A stretch of DNA of 64,000 nt from Botryotinia globosa (Eukaryota > Ascomycota > Leotiomycetes > Helotiales > Sclerotiniaceae): assembly GCA_014898425.1 (NCBI GenBank), contig RCSZ01000008.1, positions 2,181,501 to 2,245,500 on the forward strand, in the 5' to 3' direction. Positions within the stretch are counted from its first letter, which is position 1, and each line of letters begins with the position of its first letter. The notes below the pieces were generated by a model. The model saw nothing but the letters and a program-made list of their open reading frames with translations. It ran no database searches and was not told the DNA's origin. The position numbers and the translations under genes are program-made. Positions 22,181-37,744 of this stretch are shown here, piece by piece.

Positions 22181-25100
22181 TTTCCCTGAATATGTTTTTT
22201 AATGATACAATACCCTTATTTGCAATCATAGCTCATCATATCGGGTTTTTAGCATTCATCAATCATATAACCGAATGTGATTAACTTTTTCATTCATTAA
22301 TCTTGATACGGTCATAATTCACTGGCGGCAATTGCTTTCTCCGATAGCCTTCATACGCAGCACAATCGAGGTAGTTGACGGCGCTTATATGTATCACCGA
22401 TCTTTTCATCGGATAGATATCGTCGTCAATGTGAATGTATTTCTACCGTCATACTTTCATTCATTCTTCATCTGCTTCGCGATTCTGTGACCCACGAAGA
22501 ATTTGCCAAATACTAGAATTACTAGGAAGAACATGACACAAAGTCTTAAACTACATACAGAAAACAGGTTGCAGGGAGGTTGAGTGGGTAATGAGTTGTA
22601 TTAATATGAGCGGAGCAATATGGTTAGGGAGGACGATCTCTTTTGTACTCACCTATTCACTAATCTATAGACAAGTGCCCTTTCCTTCTCACACCACCTT
22701 CTCACTCACCCTTCAAACCATACCAGACATCGGAATTCCTTTCTGATAAGGGGCTCATTTTTTCGCCGCATCTGTTTTATAACTCAAATGTGAAGTTTTA
22801 TTGGGGTATATCACATCTCAGGTGGGATTCACAAGCTGTGCATTGAGTCTTTCCTACCTTCATTTTTAGCAGTGAACGATTTCCGAGAAATTGCAGAGGA
22901 AAGTATAATTAGCAGGTATTTTGTCTTGTCGGGAATCTTTATACTTTTTCAGAGAAGTTGATGGTGTGTCGTGGTGCTGGTGATACAGAAAACTATGCCG
23001 GAAGTAACCCCAGTGTCTGCCTCTTGTGTCTGTCTGGTGAGATGGAGTATTGCTATCCTGATCTGTGCCCTCAATTTTGGGATGATAAGATTCTACTCAG
23101 TCGATATATCATTATATTAACCACCATTGGAAGTGGCTATTGTCATAGACTGACTACCTTTGTCACTGTCGAAATTCTTCAGTAAATGCCTTGTAATCCA
23201 AAATCAGCGTCCAGCGATTGTCACACAAATTGGCATCGAAACCAGGCGATTCATCGTTTCTCTAATACGAACGAAGACTCTATAGAAATCTGCTTGTTGT
23301 TAGGTGGACTCCCCATGCCCAATCAACGCCCAGTTTATCTTCTTTGCGAGAATTCTTTTAGGTATGATAGGATGCTTATATAGCATGAATTTTGGTCTGG
23401 GATTTTGTGTTTAAGCTCTTGGAATTGATTGTATAAAAACTGCAGATGATGAATGAAACTTCAAGATACGCATAAGAAAGCGTTCTGAAGAAGTTAAAGA
23501 TGGTATGAAGAAAGTGCTCAGCCAGATTTGAGTTCCTCGGCTGTTCTGTTCTGGCATGGAACGGGTGTTTGAGGGGCAGATTGAAGAAATTTCATGTCAT
23601 CGGATAGTCGTATTGAAGCGTTACCATCATCAAGGCTGGCTTGCTATCAAATCCCATCATCATTATCATCATCACCATAATCCCTTAGTGGCGTCCCTGA
23701 TCTCGAGATGCATGTGATTTCCTCTGGGAAAATCGGTGACTGATTGCTGTGGTTATAAGACCACATTCCCCATCGTCTGCGTACACTTCCTTATCAATGA
23801 TGTTCAGCTCTTGTAGTTTTCTGTTATAGATGTCATGAGAAAAGTCAGAAGATTTTATAGTCTAACATCTATGCGAGTTTGGAGTGCGAAAAGATGGAGT
23901 TCCCGCTCTTTGCTCGATGGTCAAAAGTGTCATTTTACATTATCAGATCGACAGGCTCTGGGGCTACTAGTATCCGGAATTCTTAAATAAAACTGGTACT
24001 ATATAAATGATCTATGGGTGCACGTTTCGGTGCTCGGGCAACATTCTCATAGGACAGAATCATCTCCTTTAGGGGAACATAAACCTCTCTTCCTGTTTGA
24101 TTTCTCGATCTGAAGCGTAGCCTTTCCTGTTGATAAAGCTGGTGTCTATACCGCGTTTTATTATTGAATTGTACTGGAATTATTGTCATTACCACACGTA
24201 ACAAACATTCTACCTCATTCTGCTATCGAACGTTTCCGCTGATAAAATATGACTTTATTGCTGTGGTTCTACAACTCTTGTACCGCTCACAAACAATCTC
24301 CTCGGAGCTTACTGAGACTAGAGTGGAAACTGTGCTCCTATGGTAGACAGATGAAATCAAATGCGAAGCTGATTCTATTGAGCAATTTGATCGGTCATTC
24401 TATAGTCATATCTTTGTTGTATGAGATCTAACTGGATTACTGATCCGTTGAGTCTGAGTTGCAGAATAGTTTTATTCGTGGTTTTTTTTGATTCAGTGTA
24501 AAATGAAGTCCGAATTTATAGTTGGGGCATCTAGTTGTTCCACGCAAAGCTTCGAGCGACTACTTAGAAGCACTCCTTGCAGACTTCGCACAGCGTATTT
24601 ACTCATATTCGCCTACTGAGCGTTCCTCATATGCGTTGTGAAAGACTTCTCTTTCTAGCAAGTAAGAAGCTTCCGAATATCTACATCAGCCTTAAACTAT
24701 ATTTTGACTCGAAATTCGTGATCGGGGTTGAAATTGAAAGAGTTCTTGCAACTAAGCAGGCCAGTTTATACCTTTACTGAGTATTTCTCAAACCGATCAC
24801 TCCAGAGCGTCATAGAAAAGCAATAATATGAGAATCTACACTAGATCTTTAACGACAAAATGTGTCCTTTTATCTCAGTGAGCTCCAAAATTCACGATAA
24901 ACTTGCGCGAAACGAACTCGTATGGGTTAGGAACTGTTTTTGAAGGCAATTCTTGCCACTATGCATTACTTGACCAGCTTTGACTTATTGCAAAGTGCGA
25001 AAACCGTTAAGTAATGATAGTTTGGAGTGAACGTGATCACTCAATAGCAAAAACTCACCACTTTGAAAGCCACGCATATCGACTTATCATCACTGAACGA

Positions 25101-25807
25101 TTTTTGCTCTCAGTGAGCTATGAAGCTCATGGTCACGGAGCAAGGTGAGTTTTGTAAGCCGAAATGCTTTCAGAGAATAAGATCCCCTTTCATGTTTCTT
25201 GGATCTTGATTGCGACTGAAATGATCTGATGTTCTCCTGTCAAGCCATCTGAAGCTCTAATGGTTTTTTATCAATACATACACAATTGTCATAGGTGATA
25301 GTTAATCATGAGATGAAAGTCTTACATTACTAGGTCAGAATTCTCGCTATCACAGAAGGATACTCTCCCTGTCATACAGAATTCCCGTCTAATATTCAGT
25401 CGTCATTCCTCAACTTCATCCTTCTTTTCATGTCGTGCAAGATGTCAGGATTGTTGATTTTGGAGTTTAAATATTGAGCGTCTCTCGCTCTTTTATATCC
25501 AGTAATCGCTGTATCTGAACAACTGTTGTGGTGGTAGCACATGTGCAGCAACGGAATAGTCACTGAAGTGGTTACCTTTACCTCTAATTATCTAACTCTA
25601 AACCAGATTTTTCCTGAAGGAAAATTTAGTAAAAAAGGCACGATCTTATATAAAAAGAGACTCGCAGTTACGAATAGGTCTCTTCACAACCTCGAGAAAA
25701 GAAGTATCTGTGTCTACCCTAGAACAAAGTGCGTGCGTTGTAATTACATACAAAGAAAGCAAAATCTGGGACGCTCTCCAGTTGTGTGTGCACTATTCTT
25801 CAAATAT
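22181..25807. other. 3.6-kb gene-free stretch bordering the transposon island
   Basis: No coding sequence supported; all open frames are under 96 codons and have no recognisable motif. Base composition is ordinary until about 25,800, where the first LTR starts abruptly, so mutation of the island has not visibly spread leftwards. Small ATC-rich repeats occur at 23655-23685. Confidence 0.55.
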
Positions 25808-25977
25808 TGTTGATATCAACTTGGTTGATATAAGTATAAGTACTTAGTCCTATATAATTGTATTCATTCTTTATCATTCTTAATTATAGAAAACTAAATA
25901 CTAAATATATAGGGAAACGCTAATACAACGTTAGTTAATATAATACTCTCTTTAATTATATAATTAATATCCTAATA
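25808..25977 (-). repeat. Left LTR (3' LTR) of copia element
   Basis: 170-bp direct repeat. Compared with the right copy it has lost most remaining C and G; for example CCTCTTTGATCACATGATCG on the right is CTCTTTAATTATATAATTA-like here. The differences are almost all C-to-T or G-to-A. Confidence 0.9.
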
Positions 25978-26195
25978 TTAACAATTCTTTAAAAATAAAT
26001 ACAATTATATATTTTAATTTATAATCTATTTTAAATATAATATTCTCTTAGTTCTATTTAATTTCTATATCACTACCCCCTTTCTATCTAATACATTACT
26101 TTAATAACTATCTTATTAATATCAATTAAATCTTTTAATACTTAATATATATCGTTTTTGATTATAACATCTACAAAGTTCGATTTCTTATCAAT

Positions 26196-26516
26196 CTATT
26201 TAATCTCTATAATCTCCCTATTCTTATAATATTGTTTTAAAGTTATAATATCGATTAAAAACCGTTTTTCCATATTCGTACCAAATTTAGTTAATAAATT
26301 ATATAATAACTTTGAATTTATATAAAATATAAATAATATCAACTTTTTAGATTTGAGAATAATATTGATAATATCTTTAATAATAGCTTCAACATTAAAG
26401 CCTAAAACCAATACATATAGCTTAAAAGTTAATATGCTTTTAATAATTCTTTTACATTTAATTGATATCCAATATATAATATTAACATTATTATACTTAT
26501 CCATTAAACAAATCAC
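26196..26516 (-). pseudogene. Copia RNase H remnant
   Basis: A 106-codon open fragment on the minus strand. It keeps the pattern of the copia RNase H domain: NIIYWISIKCKRI, then ELY-like FKLYVLVLGF, then FYINSKLLYNLL where the active enzyme has TDSKSLYD. The catalytic Asp of that last motif is replaced (NS). It marks the 3' end of the copia polyprotein and therefore its minus orientation. Confidence 0.75.
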
Positions 26517-27270
26517 ATAACCAATTTATAATAATAAATTAATATTATTAATGAATAATACATTAATAAAAACAATTAATTTGATAAAATCTATATCTAA
26601 AGATACGAATGTAAGTCCTTTTTTTAAATTGTTTATTTACTATTTAATAACTTTATTAAACTTATTTGCATCTTTTTCCTTCGGATTTATTACCTAAACA
26701 ACAATAGAAAAATAATAAAATATCTTTGATTGACATACAATTATAATATATACTTTTTTTATATATTGAATGATATATTGATTTTTCGAAATAATATTTT
26801 TTTAAACTTTTCCCTTTATTCTATATATATCGATATTCCCAGCCATAACTATTCTGATATTATTGTATTATTTCTTTTAATTGAAATAAATCTTATTATT
26901 TTTGAAAATGATTAAGTAATTATTAAATCTAAATGAATAGTTTTTTATAAATTGCTTTCTATCTTTGATTATAAAATTGACCTTATCTAATTGCTTTTGT
27001 TTTAAATATATAAATTTCTTGTTTATAATTATAAAAATATTATTGATTTGAAGCTTTATAATATCAATATCATCGATTGAATAGAATAGACAAAGATCAT
27101 ATATAAATTGTATTATATTCAGTTTATCCCTATAATAATTATAATAAATTCCAAATTAATAATTTCCTACTTTAGGAATATTGTATAAGGGTTTTATAAT
27201 ATATAGAATATATCCGTTTTCAAATCCAATCTCTTTTAATATTTCTATATAAATGAGTTTATTCAAAGTT

Positions 27271-27274
27271 ATAG
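27271..27274. other. ATAG target-site duplication (left copy)
   Basis: The four bases ATAG directly precede the left LTR of the nested element and recur directly after its right LTR at 37985-37988. They mark the insertion point inside the copia reverse transcriptase. Confidence 0.8.
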
Positions 27275-27514
27275 TGTAAAAGAGTAGAAGGTGGTAGGGT
27301 CATAGAGTAGTTCTTCGCATATATCACAGGAAAGTCACCGTGGCATATCGCCTCAAACAAAAGAGAGGAGGGGGAGGCTTTACATAATATTTTACAAAAT
27401 ATACTAAAAGTTTAATAAATAGAAACTAACTATTCTTTTTAAATTATAAGGAAAAGGGCTATAAATACTAATTACAAAAATAGATTATATAACTAATACA
27501 AAGATTCACTTATA
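27275..27514 (-). repeat. Left LTR (3' LTR) of nested element
   Basis: 240 bp. Its left third (27290-27375) keeps G- and C-rich words such as GTCACCGTGGCATATCGCC, while its right part is AT-only. The right LTR shows the opposite pattern, so each copy preserves a different half of the ancestral LTR. Confidence 0.9.
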
Positions 27515-29850
27515 TTTTTTTCTATATAAAAATATTGATTGCTTCAATTAATAAACCCAAACATATAAATATGAAAAAAGATAATTAAAGAAAAAAAACA
27601 AATATTACCTTTACTCAATATAATTAATTCAACAAATATTACAAAAAAAAAAAATTTTTATTAAAATTTAGTAAAATTAAATAGCTTTTTAATAGAATTT
27701 CAAGATTAAATATTAATAGAAGCTTGATAGCAAATTCTTTTATTTCTTTAAAAAGAAATCAAAGAATTTAGAATCTTTTTAGGTTTTTATAAGCTTTTTA
27801 AAGTTTTTAAAAATCGATAGGGAGAATTGGATTTTTATACTTCTTTTTTTTAATCTTTATTCTTCAAAGAAATTATTATTTTTTTTGATTTCCTACTTTT
27901 TGGAATATTGAAAGGTTCTTTGTTATTCTATTTAGGGTTAGAGCTATTTTCATCATTATTACTATTTAATAGGATTAATTTGATCTCCTCTTTTTTATTA
28001 GATTTAAAATATCTATTGTTATATTCGTTCTCCGGGTTTTGTTTTAAGATTACAAAGTACAATTTATTCCTATAATATCTCTTAACAAATTTGATATCCT
28101 TAAAAATATACAAAAAAAAGCTTTTGATATCTTTTGTATAATACTAATATTAAGTATTGAATTCATCATTATCCATAAAAAAAAGTCTAATAGTTTCTTT
28201 GAGTATAAACAAATTATTCCAAAGAAGTTTGTTGATAAAAATTTATTTAATAGAATTTTAAACAATTAAATAATATTCAATTGGAAATCTAGAAATTTCA
28301 TATTGGTTGTTATTAATAATATATTTATCAAAAATAGATTTCAAATTATGATATATATTTTTAATATTCTAATATTTCAATTTATTTTTTAATATAGGGT
28401 TTAAATTACCCCCTAGAAATTTTCTCATTATAATATATAATACAATTAATACCATAAAGAAAACAATATTTTTATTGTTGAATTTGATTCTAAATATTAC
28501 AGAGTTTCTTATAATTATAAGAATCCAATTGTGATTAGTTTTTTCAACAAATTATATCAAGGTAATCAAATGAGTATACCCTGTATAATCTTTTTTTAAA
28601 ATAATATCCTGAAAATAATTTTTTTCGAAAAGCTTATTAAATATTTCTAAAATGGATATAACAAGATTCTACCATATTATTTTATATTTCAATTTTGATT
28701 TTACTTTATTATACCCTATTTTGTATTTTGACTTTTTAAATTGAAAATGAATAATATATATAATAAGATTATTTACATACCTAAATCAATATTTAATATA
28801 AAATTCTTTTATATTTCTATATATAAATATATAATCGAAAGTTTTATTAAATTAAATAATAATAGTTAAAAAAGAAATAAAGATGAAATGAAATTTTCAA
28901 TCTATACACTACAATATAACAATTCACTAGATTTTTAGATTTTATTTAAAAGCTTATTATATTAGGGAGTAGTAATAATAATAAACGAATCTAAATCCTA
29001 TATTTTTATAGTAATTGTAATGATAATATATTCTTATAAACTCTTGAATTAAAAAAATATAGATTTTTCTAATAAAATAAAAATATTTATTAGATTCTAT
29101 AGGTTTATATACTTCAAATCTATAAATTGCAATTAAACTAATAATAGGGGTTTGAATAATTATAAATATAATAACACTACACTTAATAAATTTGAATTTT
29201 AATATATCAAAAAGTTTTGCCTTTTTTTTTTTACTAACTACCATACTTTTTTTAAATCAATAAAAGTATTTATTATTAATATAAATATTATTGATTTAAT
29301 TTTAATATTTATATAAAAATCGAAAATGTTTTAATAAATTCTTTTAACTTATACATACAACTTTGAATCCAAAAACACTAGCAAATTAATATAGATAATA
29401 ATTATAAAGATTATTAGGTATTTTATCTACCAATATTATCATTACCCTTCAATTCACTTGTTTTACAATATACTTTTTTTTTAATAAATAAAACCAATTC
29501 TATAATTATAAAATATCTTCTCTATATTTATATATTTTGAATTAACTGATATTATTATTTTTATCTTTCTTATCTTTATTTTTTAATAGAATATCTTATC
29601 AAGGTATAATTTTATTTATTAAATATTTATTGAATAATTTAATATCTTTATCTATTATTACCAAGCCAAATCTTAACTACCTTTGAAAATTTATAAGAAT
29701 AATTTTTAAAAACAAAAAGAAAGGAATTTGTAAAAATTCGATTATTAAATCTCTAATAAAAAGAATATTTTTGGAGTAATTTACATTAGTTTTTTTAAAT
29801 ATTTTAATTATATTATATTAAAAATTAAATTTTCTTTTTTATTTATTATT

Positions 29851-30072
29851 CTATTCAAAAAGTTTATTAAAAAACTTTTTATCTAGAATTCTGAAAATAA
29901 TTTTGAATTCGAAAGATATCAAATACTGATTAATTTGAACCCTAGATTTCAAATCTTCAAAGAGTTTGCATATAAATTCCCTATTAACCAGTTTTAATAT
30001 AATTTTTGAAATAATAATCCTAACCAATTTAGAAAGTTTATTATGAAATTTTGTATCATAAAATATAATCAA
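29851..30072 (-). pseudogene. Possible C-terminal integrase/pol fragment of nested element
   Basis: A 73-codon open remnant downstream of the H2C2 fragment in the same strand, containing KLVNREFICKLFEDLKSRVQ. Position fits the C-terminal part of a gypsy integrase, but no diagnostic motif is left. Confidence 0.35.
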
Positions 30073-32095
30073 AATTATAGCGAATATTATATCTTTCTAT
30101 AAGTAGCCCTAGTATACACAAATTTTGTTGATAATCTTTTATTATAATTTGTAGGATTTTTTTATTCTAAAAAAAACAATTTTATTATTGATTTTTATTT
30201 ATTTTATTATTATATAAACTTTAATATAAAGATTATCTTATAAAATCAAGATTATAGTTATTTCTATTAATATATTTGTTTTAGCTTTCTATTTTTTTGC
30301 TCACACATTGAACTCAATGAATTTTACATATTATTACTCTTCCGAAAATCTTTATATAACCTTAAAGGCTTTCAGCATATTAAAAAGTTGAATATCACCA
30401 ATCATTATTACTATATTATAACATATATATTGTAATTGAATATTTGAATATTATATAGTATAATTCAATTTATTATCAAATTGTTTAGATATTTTGAAAA
30501 GGTTTTTCAAAAAAAATAATTTTATTAAAATTTGATAAAGTTATATAGACCACTTAAGAAAATATAAAAGGGAATCGCTCTATATATAATAACAAAAGAT
30601 TGAAATATCAAAATGATTGGGAAAAAAGATAATAAAAAGAATAAAAGGATTATAGATTAATAAAAACATTAAAAAAGAAAAGGAAAGTATCTTTATCTTA
30701 TAAAGAGTTTTTTTTGTTTTATAATATTAAAAAAAAAATATAGGAAATGATTCCCAGAAGAAATAAAAGAAAAAAGAAAAATTATTTTTCCAAATAAAAG
30801 TAAATAAATACTTTTCTCCACTAAAGGAATTTTATAAACAATTACTCTTCTTATTATACAAGGAAAAATACTATTCTTATTGTTAAACTAATAACTAGGA
30901 TTTCTATAAATATACAATAAATATTTCTTAAAATTATATTCAAGGATTCTAATATATTATTTGTTTATATATAATTAATTATTGTTTTCGAACTATTAAA
31001 ATATTGATTTATATAATTAGATTTTTATGATTTTAATAACATTTCCAATAGATTCTTATAATTTAATTAATTATTATTTCCCTCAGCATTATTGTTTGAA
31101 ATTAATAAGTATTCTTCTTTTTTTTTTATAAATTTTTTAAAATAAGATTTTGAATAAATTTCATCAATTGAGATTCTATTTATTTTTTTTAAGATATAAA
31201 CACTCTTATCAAAATTTATAATTATTATTTAATATAATTTAAATTATTAATATATAAGCTTTCTTTTATATAATATATTAATTTTTAATTATAAATTATA
31301 TTAAAATATAATATTTTTTAGATTGATATTTTTATTTGTTGTATTATTATCCCTATCAAAATACTTTTTCCCATCCAAATAATAGCATTTTTTATAAAAT
31401 ATAATTTCTTTTATATCAACATCACACATTTTTAATTATTAGAAATATAATACTAATAAATCTATTTAGATTATTACTAATTCCCAATTAAGAATTCTCC
31501 AAATACAAAATTTTGTTTTGATAGGTAATATTAAATAATAATTATAAATTATATAAAATAAAATAAAATTAATCGATTGGTGTATTATAACCTTATTAAT
31601 AAATAATATTGCATCAAAATATTTTAGTTATTCTCCTTTTCTATTTATTACTTTGGATAATCTATTAATAATAGATTTATAATCTTATTCAATTTGATTG
31701 TTTATTTTAAAATTATATGTGAAGATTTGTATTTATTGAATATTGTATTTTTTTAAGAAATATATTATATATACTTTGTTTTTCAAACTATTATTTACCA
31801 AGATTTTATTAAAAATAAAATAATAATAAACAATAGATTATATAAAAATAATTATTACTTATAAAATTGTATTCTAAAAAGCTTTCTCTTTTATCCATTC
31901 TAATAGATTATCTCTAAGAAGTATTAAATATTTATAGTTATTATTCAAAGATATATACATAATATCTAACCCACATTTTTATTAATATATACTTACCCAT
32001 ATTAAATATAAAGATTTTTTTTAGAAATTTGATTATTGTAATTAATAGTTTGGATAGGAATTAATAAATTTCTTAATAATATTATATATTTCTAT

Positions 32096-32311
32096 TTAAT
32101 AATACAACCACAATACCTTATCGAAAATACTTTCTATTTCTTTATAATTGTAGATTTTATATAGATTATTAATAAAAACAATCTGTTTTATTTCATTATC
32201 AATCATTTTTTTAAGAAATAAATGTTTTATACCGATTTTGAAAAGATAATTATTATAAATATAGAATTCGAAAGCTTTTTTTTTAAAATTTTTGAAGATT
32301 TTTTTTATCAT
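32096..32311 (-). pseudogene. Gypsy integrase H2C2 zinc-finger remnant
   Basis: A 71-codon open fragment ending NLYKIYNYKEIESIFDKVLWLYY-like sequence, where active gypsy integrases have a His-x3-His then Cys-x2-Cys pattern around GHxGxxxTxxxxxxxYYW. The His residues are now Tyr or Asn, as C-to-T change on either strand would produce. It places the integrase start on the minus strand. Confidence 0.65.
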
Positions 32312-34455
32312 ACCCTCAAGTTTTTGTAATAAAATTAAATATCTAATTATTTTTTGACTTTTTTTATTGTATATTAAATCTAATATATAATTTTATTCAA
32401 ATTTAGTAAAGTTATATAAAATAAGGATATTTTGAATATTGTTGAATTTGTTAATAATCTATTCATCAATATTATCTTTTTAAACTTTTTTTTACTAAAG
32501 TTTTATAAAAGTATTTGATTTATAAAAGAATTTATTTACTATAATATATATTATTCCTTTTATATATCGAATTTCAAAATCAAAAAATCTAATTTATATA
32601 ATTTATTTTATTATTAGAATTTCTAAGAAATCTATTACTATTTTATTTAATTGAATAATAAGAATTTTAATATTAGTTTCAAAAATGAAATATATTTTAT
32701 ATAAATTATATCTATATTTTCAAAGAGTTTTAAGTATTTTTTTATATTCTCTTTTTATAATATTATAATTTTTTTTTGTATTGTTTTATAATTTACTTTC
32801 AAACTTAACTACCATATATTTATTATTAAGTTTTTGATTTAATATTATATTTCAATTGTTGAAATTAATATTTATATTTAAAATGATTATCCCAATTATT
32901 AAAATATCTTTATAGTTTAACAATATTAAGATAAAAGATTTGGTTAATTCAATCTTTAATAGATTTATAGTATTTTTCTGTTTTTTTATTTATACAAATT
33001 TCCAATCTTTTTTTAATAAGCAGTATAGTGATTTAGCTTTTTGAGTAAATTATTTGATTTAAATATAGTAGTATATATATATATTTAAAAATATACAAAT
33101 CTTTGTAGTATTCTTAGATTTAGATTAATTTATAATCTAAGCGATTTTTGATTATTATAAAATTCATTTTTTAGATTTTATAATATATTTTACAATTTTT
33201 ATATTGTTAAAGTATTATTTGGATTTCGTTTTAATTGAATATTTTATTTTTTTTATATATTCCAAAATTTTATCAATCTTTTGAATATATATAAAAATAA
33301 ATTTCCATACTCCAGGCATAATTTCCTTATTATTAAAATTAATTTTAAATTCCTTTATTCCTATATTGTTTAGAAATGGTATAATTGTTTCAAAAACTAA
33401 ATCACCTAAAATTTTTATAATAATTCTATAGAATTAGGTAATAGAGTTAATAATACCTTGTAGTAATATTATATAATATAATAATCCAAATAATATTTGA
33501 AAAACAATTATATTGCGATTCTCTATAATTAGAGAAATCTAATTGTAATCCAAAAAAAAATCGATTAGGGAAGCAATTTGATATTCTACAAAGTTTTTTA
33601 TAAAAATATTAGTATCTAAAGATAAATTTATATTTTTAATCAAATATCTATTGAATTCAATAATTACATTTATAAATCTATAAGCACTAAAAATCTTTTT
33701 TTTTATTAAGAATTACAGATTTCTATAAGGATTATCTATATATTCAAAAATTCCTTGGTTTATTCTTTTTCAAAGCATTTTGAATATAATCTCAATTAAA
33801 ACTTTTGAAATAGAAAATCCAAGTGTTTATTAAACTTTATATAAAACAATTTATATTTTTTATAAAGAAATTATTTCTTTTTGTATTTATTTAATATATA
33901 TTTAATCAAAAACAAATATTCCTTTTTGATTTAATAAATAAGCAAATAATAGTTTTTATTTGTAAATAAAAAGTATTTTTTCAAAATCTATTTTTTTATA
34001 TTTATTTATAATTAAATAATAATCTTTAGATTTTTTGTTGAATTATAGAATTAGATAATCTTTTTATTTTTTTAAAGATTACAAATAAAGATTTTTTTTC
34101 TTATACTTTTTCAATCAATTACTTTTCTTTTTTAATTCTTTGTTTATAAGATTTCCAGATTGATTTAAAAAAAATATTTTATTTGTTTTGTTTTTATATA
34201 AAATATTTATATAAAATAAAAAACAATTTTGTTAGAATTCAATAAAATTATTTTCTAATAAAAAGCATGAATTTATTCTGATATATTATTTCTTGAATAT
34301 ATTAAATTCTAATTTCCCAGATTTAAGATTTGAAAAGATATAATTGTTTTTTGTTTAGTATATTAGATATTTGTTTAGTTTTTTCGATTATTATTTATTA
34401 TTATAATATATTATAATTTATTTTTGTATATAAATATAATTTTATTTATAATAAG

Positions 34456-34752
34456 TTATAATATTTCAAGTAATAAATCATTATATATATTTTTTATTAT
34501 AAATAAACTAATAATATTTGATATTTTTTTAAAAAATATATATATATTTTTGTAAAAATCCCTAATATTGATTTTAAAAGAATTGATTCTAATAATAATA
34601 ATCTGAACCAAATTGATTAATAAATTAAATTTTATAATCAAATCGATATCAATTAAATTAATAATCAAACTAGAATCTGGAATTGTTTTAATAAAATCTT
34701 GATTGTTAAAAGATATTTTAATATAAGGAAAATCTTTCCTATTATTTTCCAT
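34456..34752 (-). pseudogene. Retroviral-type aspartic protease remnant (gypsy)
   Basis: A 98-codon open fragment with PDSSLIINLIDIDLIIKFNL. Functional gypsy proteases have D-S-G-S/A-E-x-N-L-I here; the second residue group is altered (Gly to Ser), so it is inactive. It lies about 3 kb from the 5' (right) LTR, leaving room for gag. Confidence 0.7.
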
Positions 34753-37744
34753 AGGAATATAAATAGAATTATAGATTATATTTAAATAAAAAGCTTTTAT
34801 AACTTCAATTTATTCTAAAAATTTAAATAAAATAAAAAGTTTATTAATCAAGTTTATTGTATAGTTATTAAGAATTAATAATCTTATTAGGTTATCTATT
34901 TTCATAATCTATTTTTTCTATATATTAAAGTATTCTTTAATAATAAATCTTATAATAATAGAAATTATAATTGATAAAATATTTTAATTGATTTTCTTTA
35001 TTATTTTATGATTATTATTTATTATTTAAAGAATTATTTGTTTCCTAAACTTTTTGGTTTTATTTAATACTTTTTTGATTATAACTTTTATTATAGGATT
35101 TTTAGAATTATAAATGTAGATATTTATTGGTTCAATTTGTATAGGTTTTTAAAAGGATATTTCGATTATAGATTATTAATTGAGTTTAAGGATTTTGTTT
35201 ATAAATAAAGGTATAGATTTTATAAAAACATTTGAGTATAATTTGATTATTTTATCTAAATTATTATGAAATAGTTTTCTATATTTCTTTTATATTTCCT
35301 TTATAATATTAATATATTTTTGAATAATATATATTTTCCTTTTTGATATAATATCAATAGATTCTTTTTTGATATTAACAAAATATAATATTTCCTTATC
35401 CTTAAAGAGTTTCAATTAATCATTTTGAAGAGTTTACAACCTAATCATTTTTATTAAGCTAAGATTAGTTTTGTTATTATATATAATTAAAATAGAATTA
35501 TTTAAACTATTTATTGATTTTTATATTAATTATTTCAATTTATTATAATATACAAATTCTTTATTGAAATATTTTTTAAAAATCAAATAATTTTTTTTTA
35601 AAATATAATCTTTGTTACCAAACCATTTATTATTATAATTATAATATATCCTTTTGTAAATTGTATACACAGCTTTTATTATTTCTAAATCAATAATAGT
35701 ATTGATAATAATAGGTATTATAATCTATATAGATTTATAAATTGAAATCTAAAATATTTCCATTATTTTTGGATTAAAAAGGATTTGATAAATTTCAATT
35801 TTCTTTTTAGACTTGAAATCTAATTGTATTTGTTTTTTTATAATAAATATAAAATTCTTGAAAGTTTTTGTTATTTTTTTTATTTTATTATTTCTTTAAA
35901 CTATTAGGATTTTCGTTTTTTTTTTAAGTTTTTATAAATAGAATAACAGATTCCAATAATTTATTGAAATTAGAATTCTTATTATTGTTTGTATTGAAAA
36001 GAATATATTAGGATTTGTTTTCAATATATTGAATTATTTAATTGAATATTTTATTTTAATTTATTATACTTGATTGTTTTATATTATATTTAATTTAAGT
36101 AATATATTTTTGAAAGATTTTAATAGATATACTTTTAAGGAATAATTTAATGATTTTATTTTTTATCAAAACTTTATTTTTAATCAATTACTATATAATT
36201 TAATTATATTATTTAATAAAACAATTAAGATTATTATATTTAATACCTTTTTTCTATCTATATTTTTTAACAAATTTTTATAAATATTTGTAAAAATATA
36301 TTTTCTAAAGGATATTGTTATTAAAGTACTCCTTGAGGAAAATAGATTTGAAATATTTTTTCTAATTTTATTCTTTAGATTGTTATTTCTTTATAATTTT
36401 AACCTTTTTTTAAAATATATAATCTATTTATAAAAGGATTTATATTTGGAAATCTTTATTCAGAATATAATAGTTTTATTGAAATTATTCCATATTTTTA
36501 TATTACTCAATAATATTGAAATCCTTGAATCATAATATACTAATAGTTTTAGAAGATAATATTGGAGATACAAAAATTCTTGAAAAGTATTTTAGGAAAA
36601 TAATGAATTGTTGGATATTGAGATTTCTTTTTAAAAGTTTTGGATTGAAGTTTTTATTAGATTTTTTGTTTTTATTTGTTTTTCGATTGAATAAAAAAGG
36701 AATATTTGATTTGAAAGTATTCTTTTTGAGATTATTTATATTGAAAGTGTTAAAGTTAATTAATAAGTTTGAAGACTTTGAATTTATAATTAAATAATTA
36801 TTCTGAATTTTGAATCCATTATTGGAATCGAAAACTGATATAATATAGATTTTATTATTATATTAAATGATTTTGTTTTTGTTGATAAATAATTACAATA
36901 ATCGAATAATTATATAGAAATTTAAAGAATCTTTAGTATAATATAAATAAAAACTCGATTGCTATTTTATTCATCTTTCTTCTAATAATTTTATTAAATT
37001 TTAGCAAAATTACTCTTTTTTCTCAAACTTATATAATTACAAATTTGTTCACAAAAATTCAAAAATATAAATTAATAATTTATTTTAAGGAATTCGAATT
37101 TCGAATTTCTTTTGAAAATATATTTGAAAATTTGTTTTTAAAAACAAAAAGATTGTTTCTATAAATAATCCTTCCAATTAGATTGAATAATATAATATTT
37201 CTAATTTTGATATAGATTGTTTTTGAATTTCTTAAATTGGTTAAGTTTTATTTAGATATAAATATAATCAAAATAATCTTGAAAATTCTAAATAAATTTA
37301 ATATTTATTAAGTTTTAAATATAAAAGTGAATATTAATCAATAAATCTTAAATTTATTTTATAAAAAAAAACTTTTTTTTTCAAAATCAAATCTTTATCT
37401 AAATTCCTATAAGTTCTATAAATAATGAAATTCCTACAATTTGTTCTTATAATTTTTCAAAAGAAATAAAAATAATCCAATTAAAAACAATCTTATTTCC
37501 AATTTAGATTTATACAAAACTACAAATCAATTTTGAAAATAAAATATTTATTTTTCCTCTTCTTTTTTCTATTATCGAATTATTATTATTTTGATTTTAT
37601 TGTAATATTAGATAATTCCTTATTCCTTTATTTTTTATCGATTTTTTCAAATTAATGATTTTCTACTTTTTGAAGCAATTCAAAAGTTCAGATTTATATA
37701 TAGCTTTTTGATTTTTCAATGTTTTTTTTTATATAGATTATCAA

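Noticed and set aside
25040..25155. Short inverted repeat CAAAAACTCACC / GGTGAGTTTTG
   Set aside because: Only about 11 bp with a 90-bp spacer; expected by chance in a region of this size.
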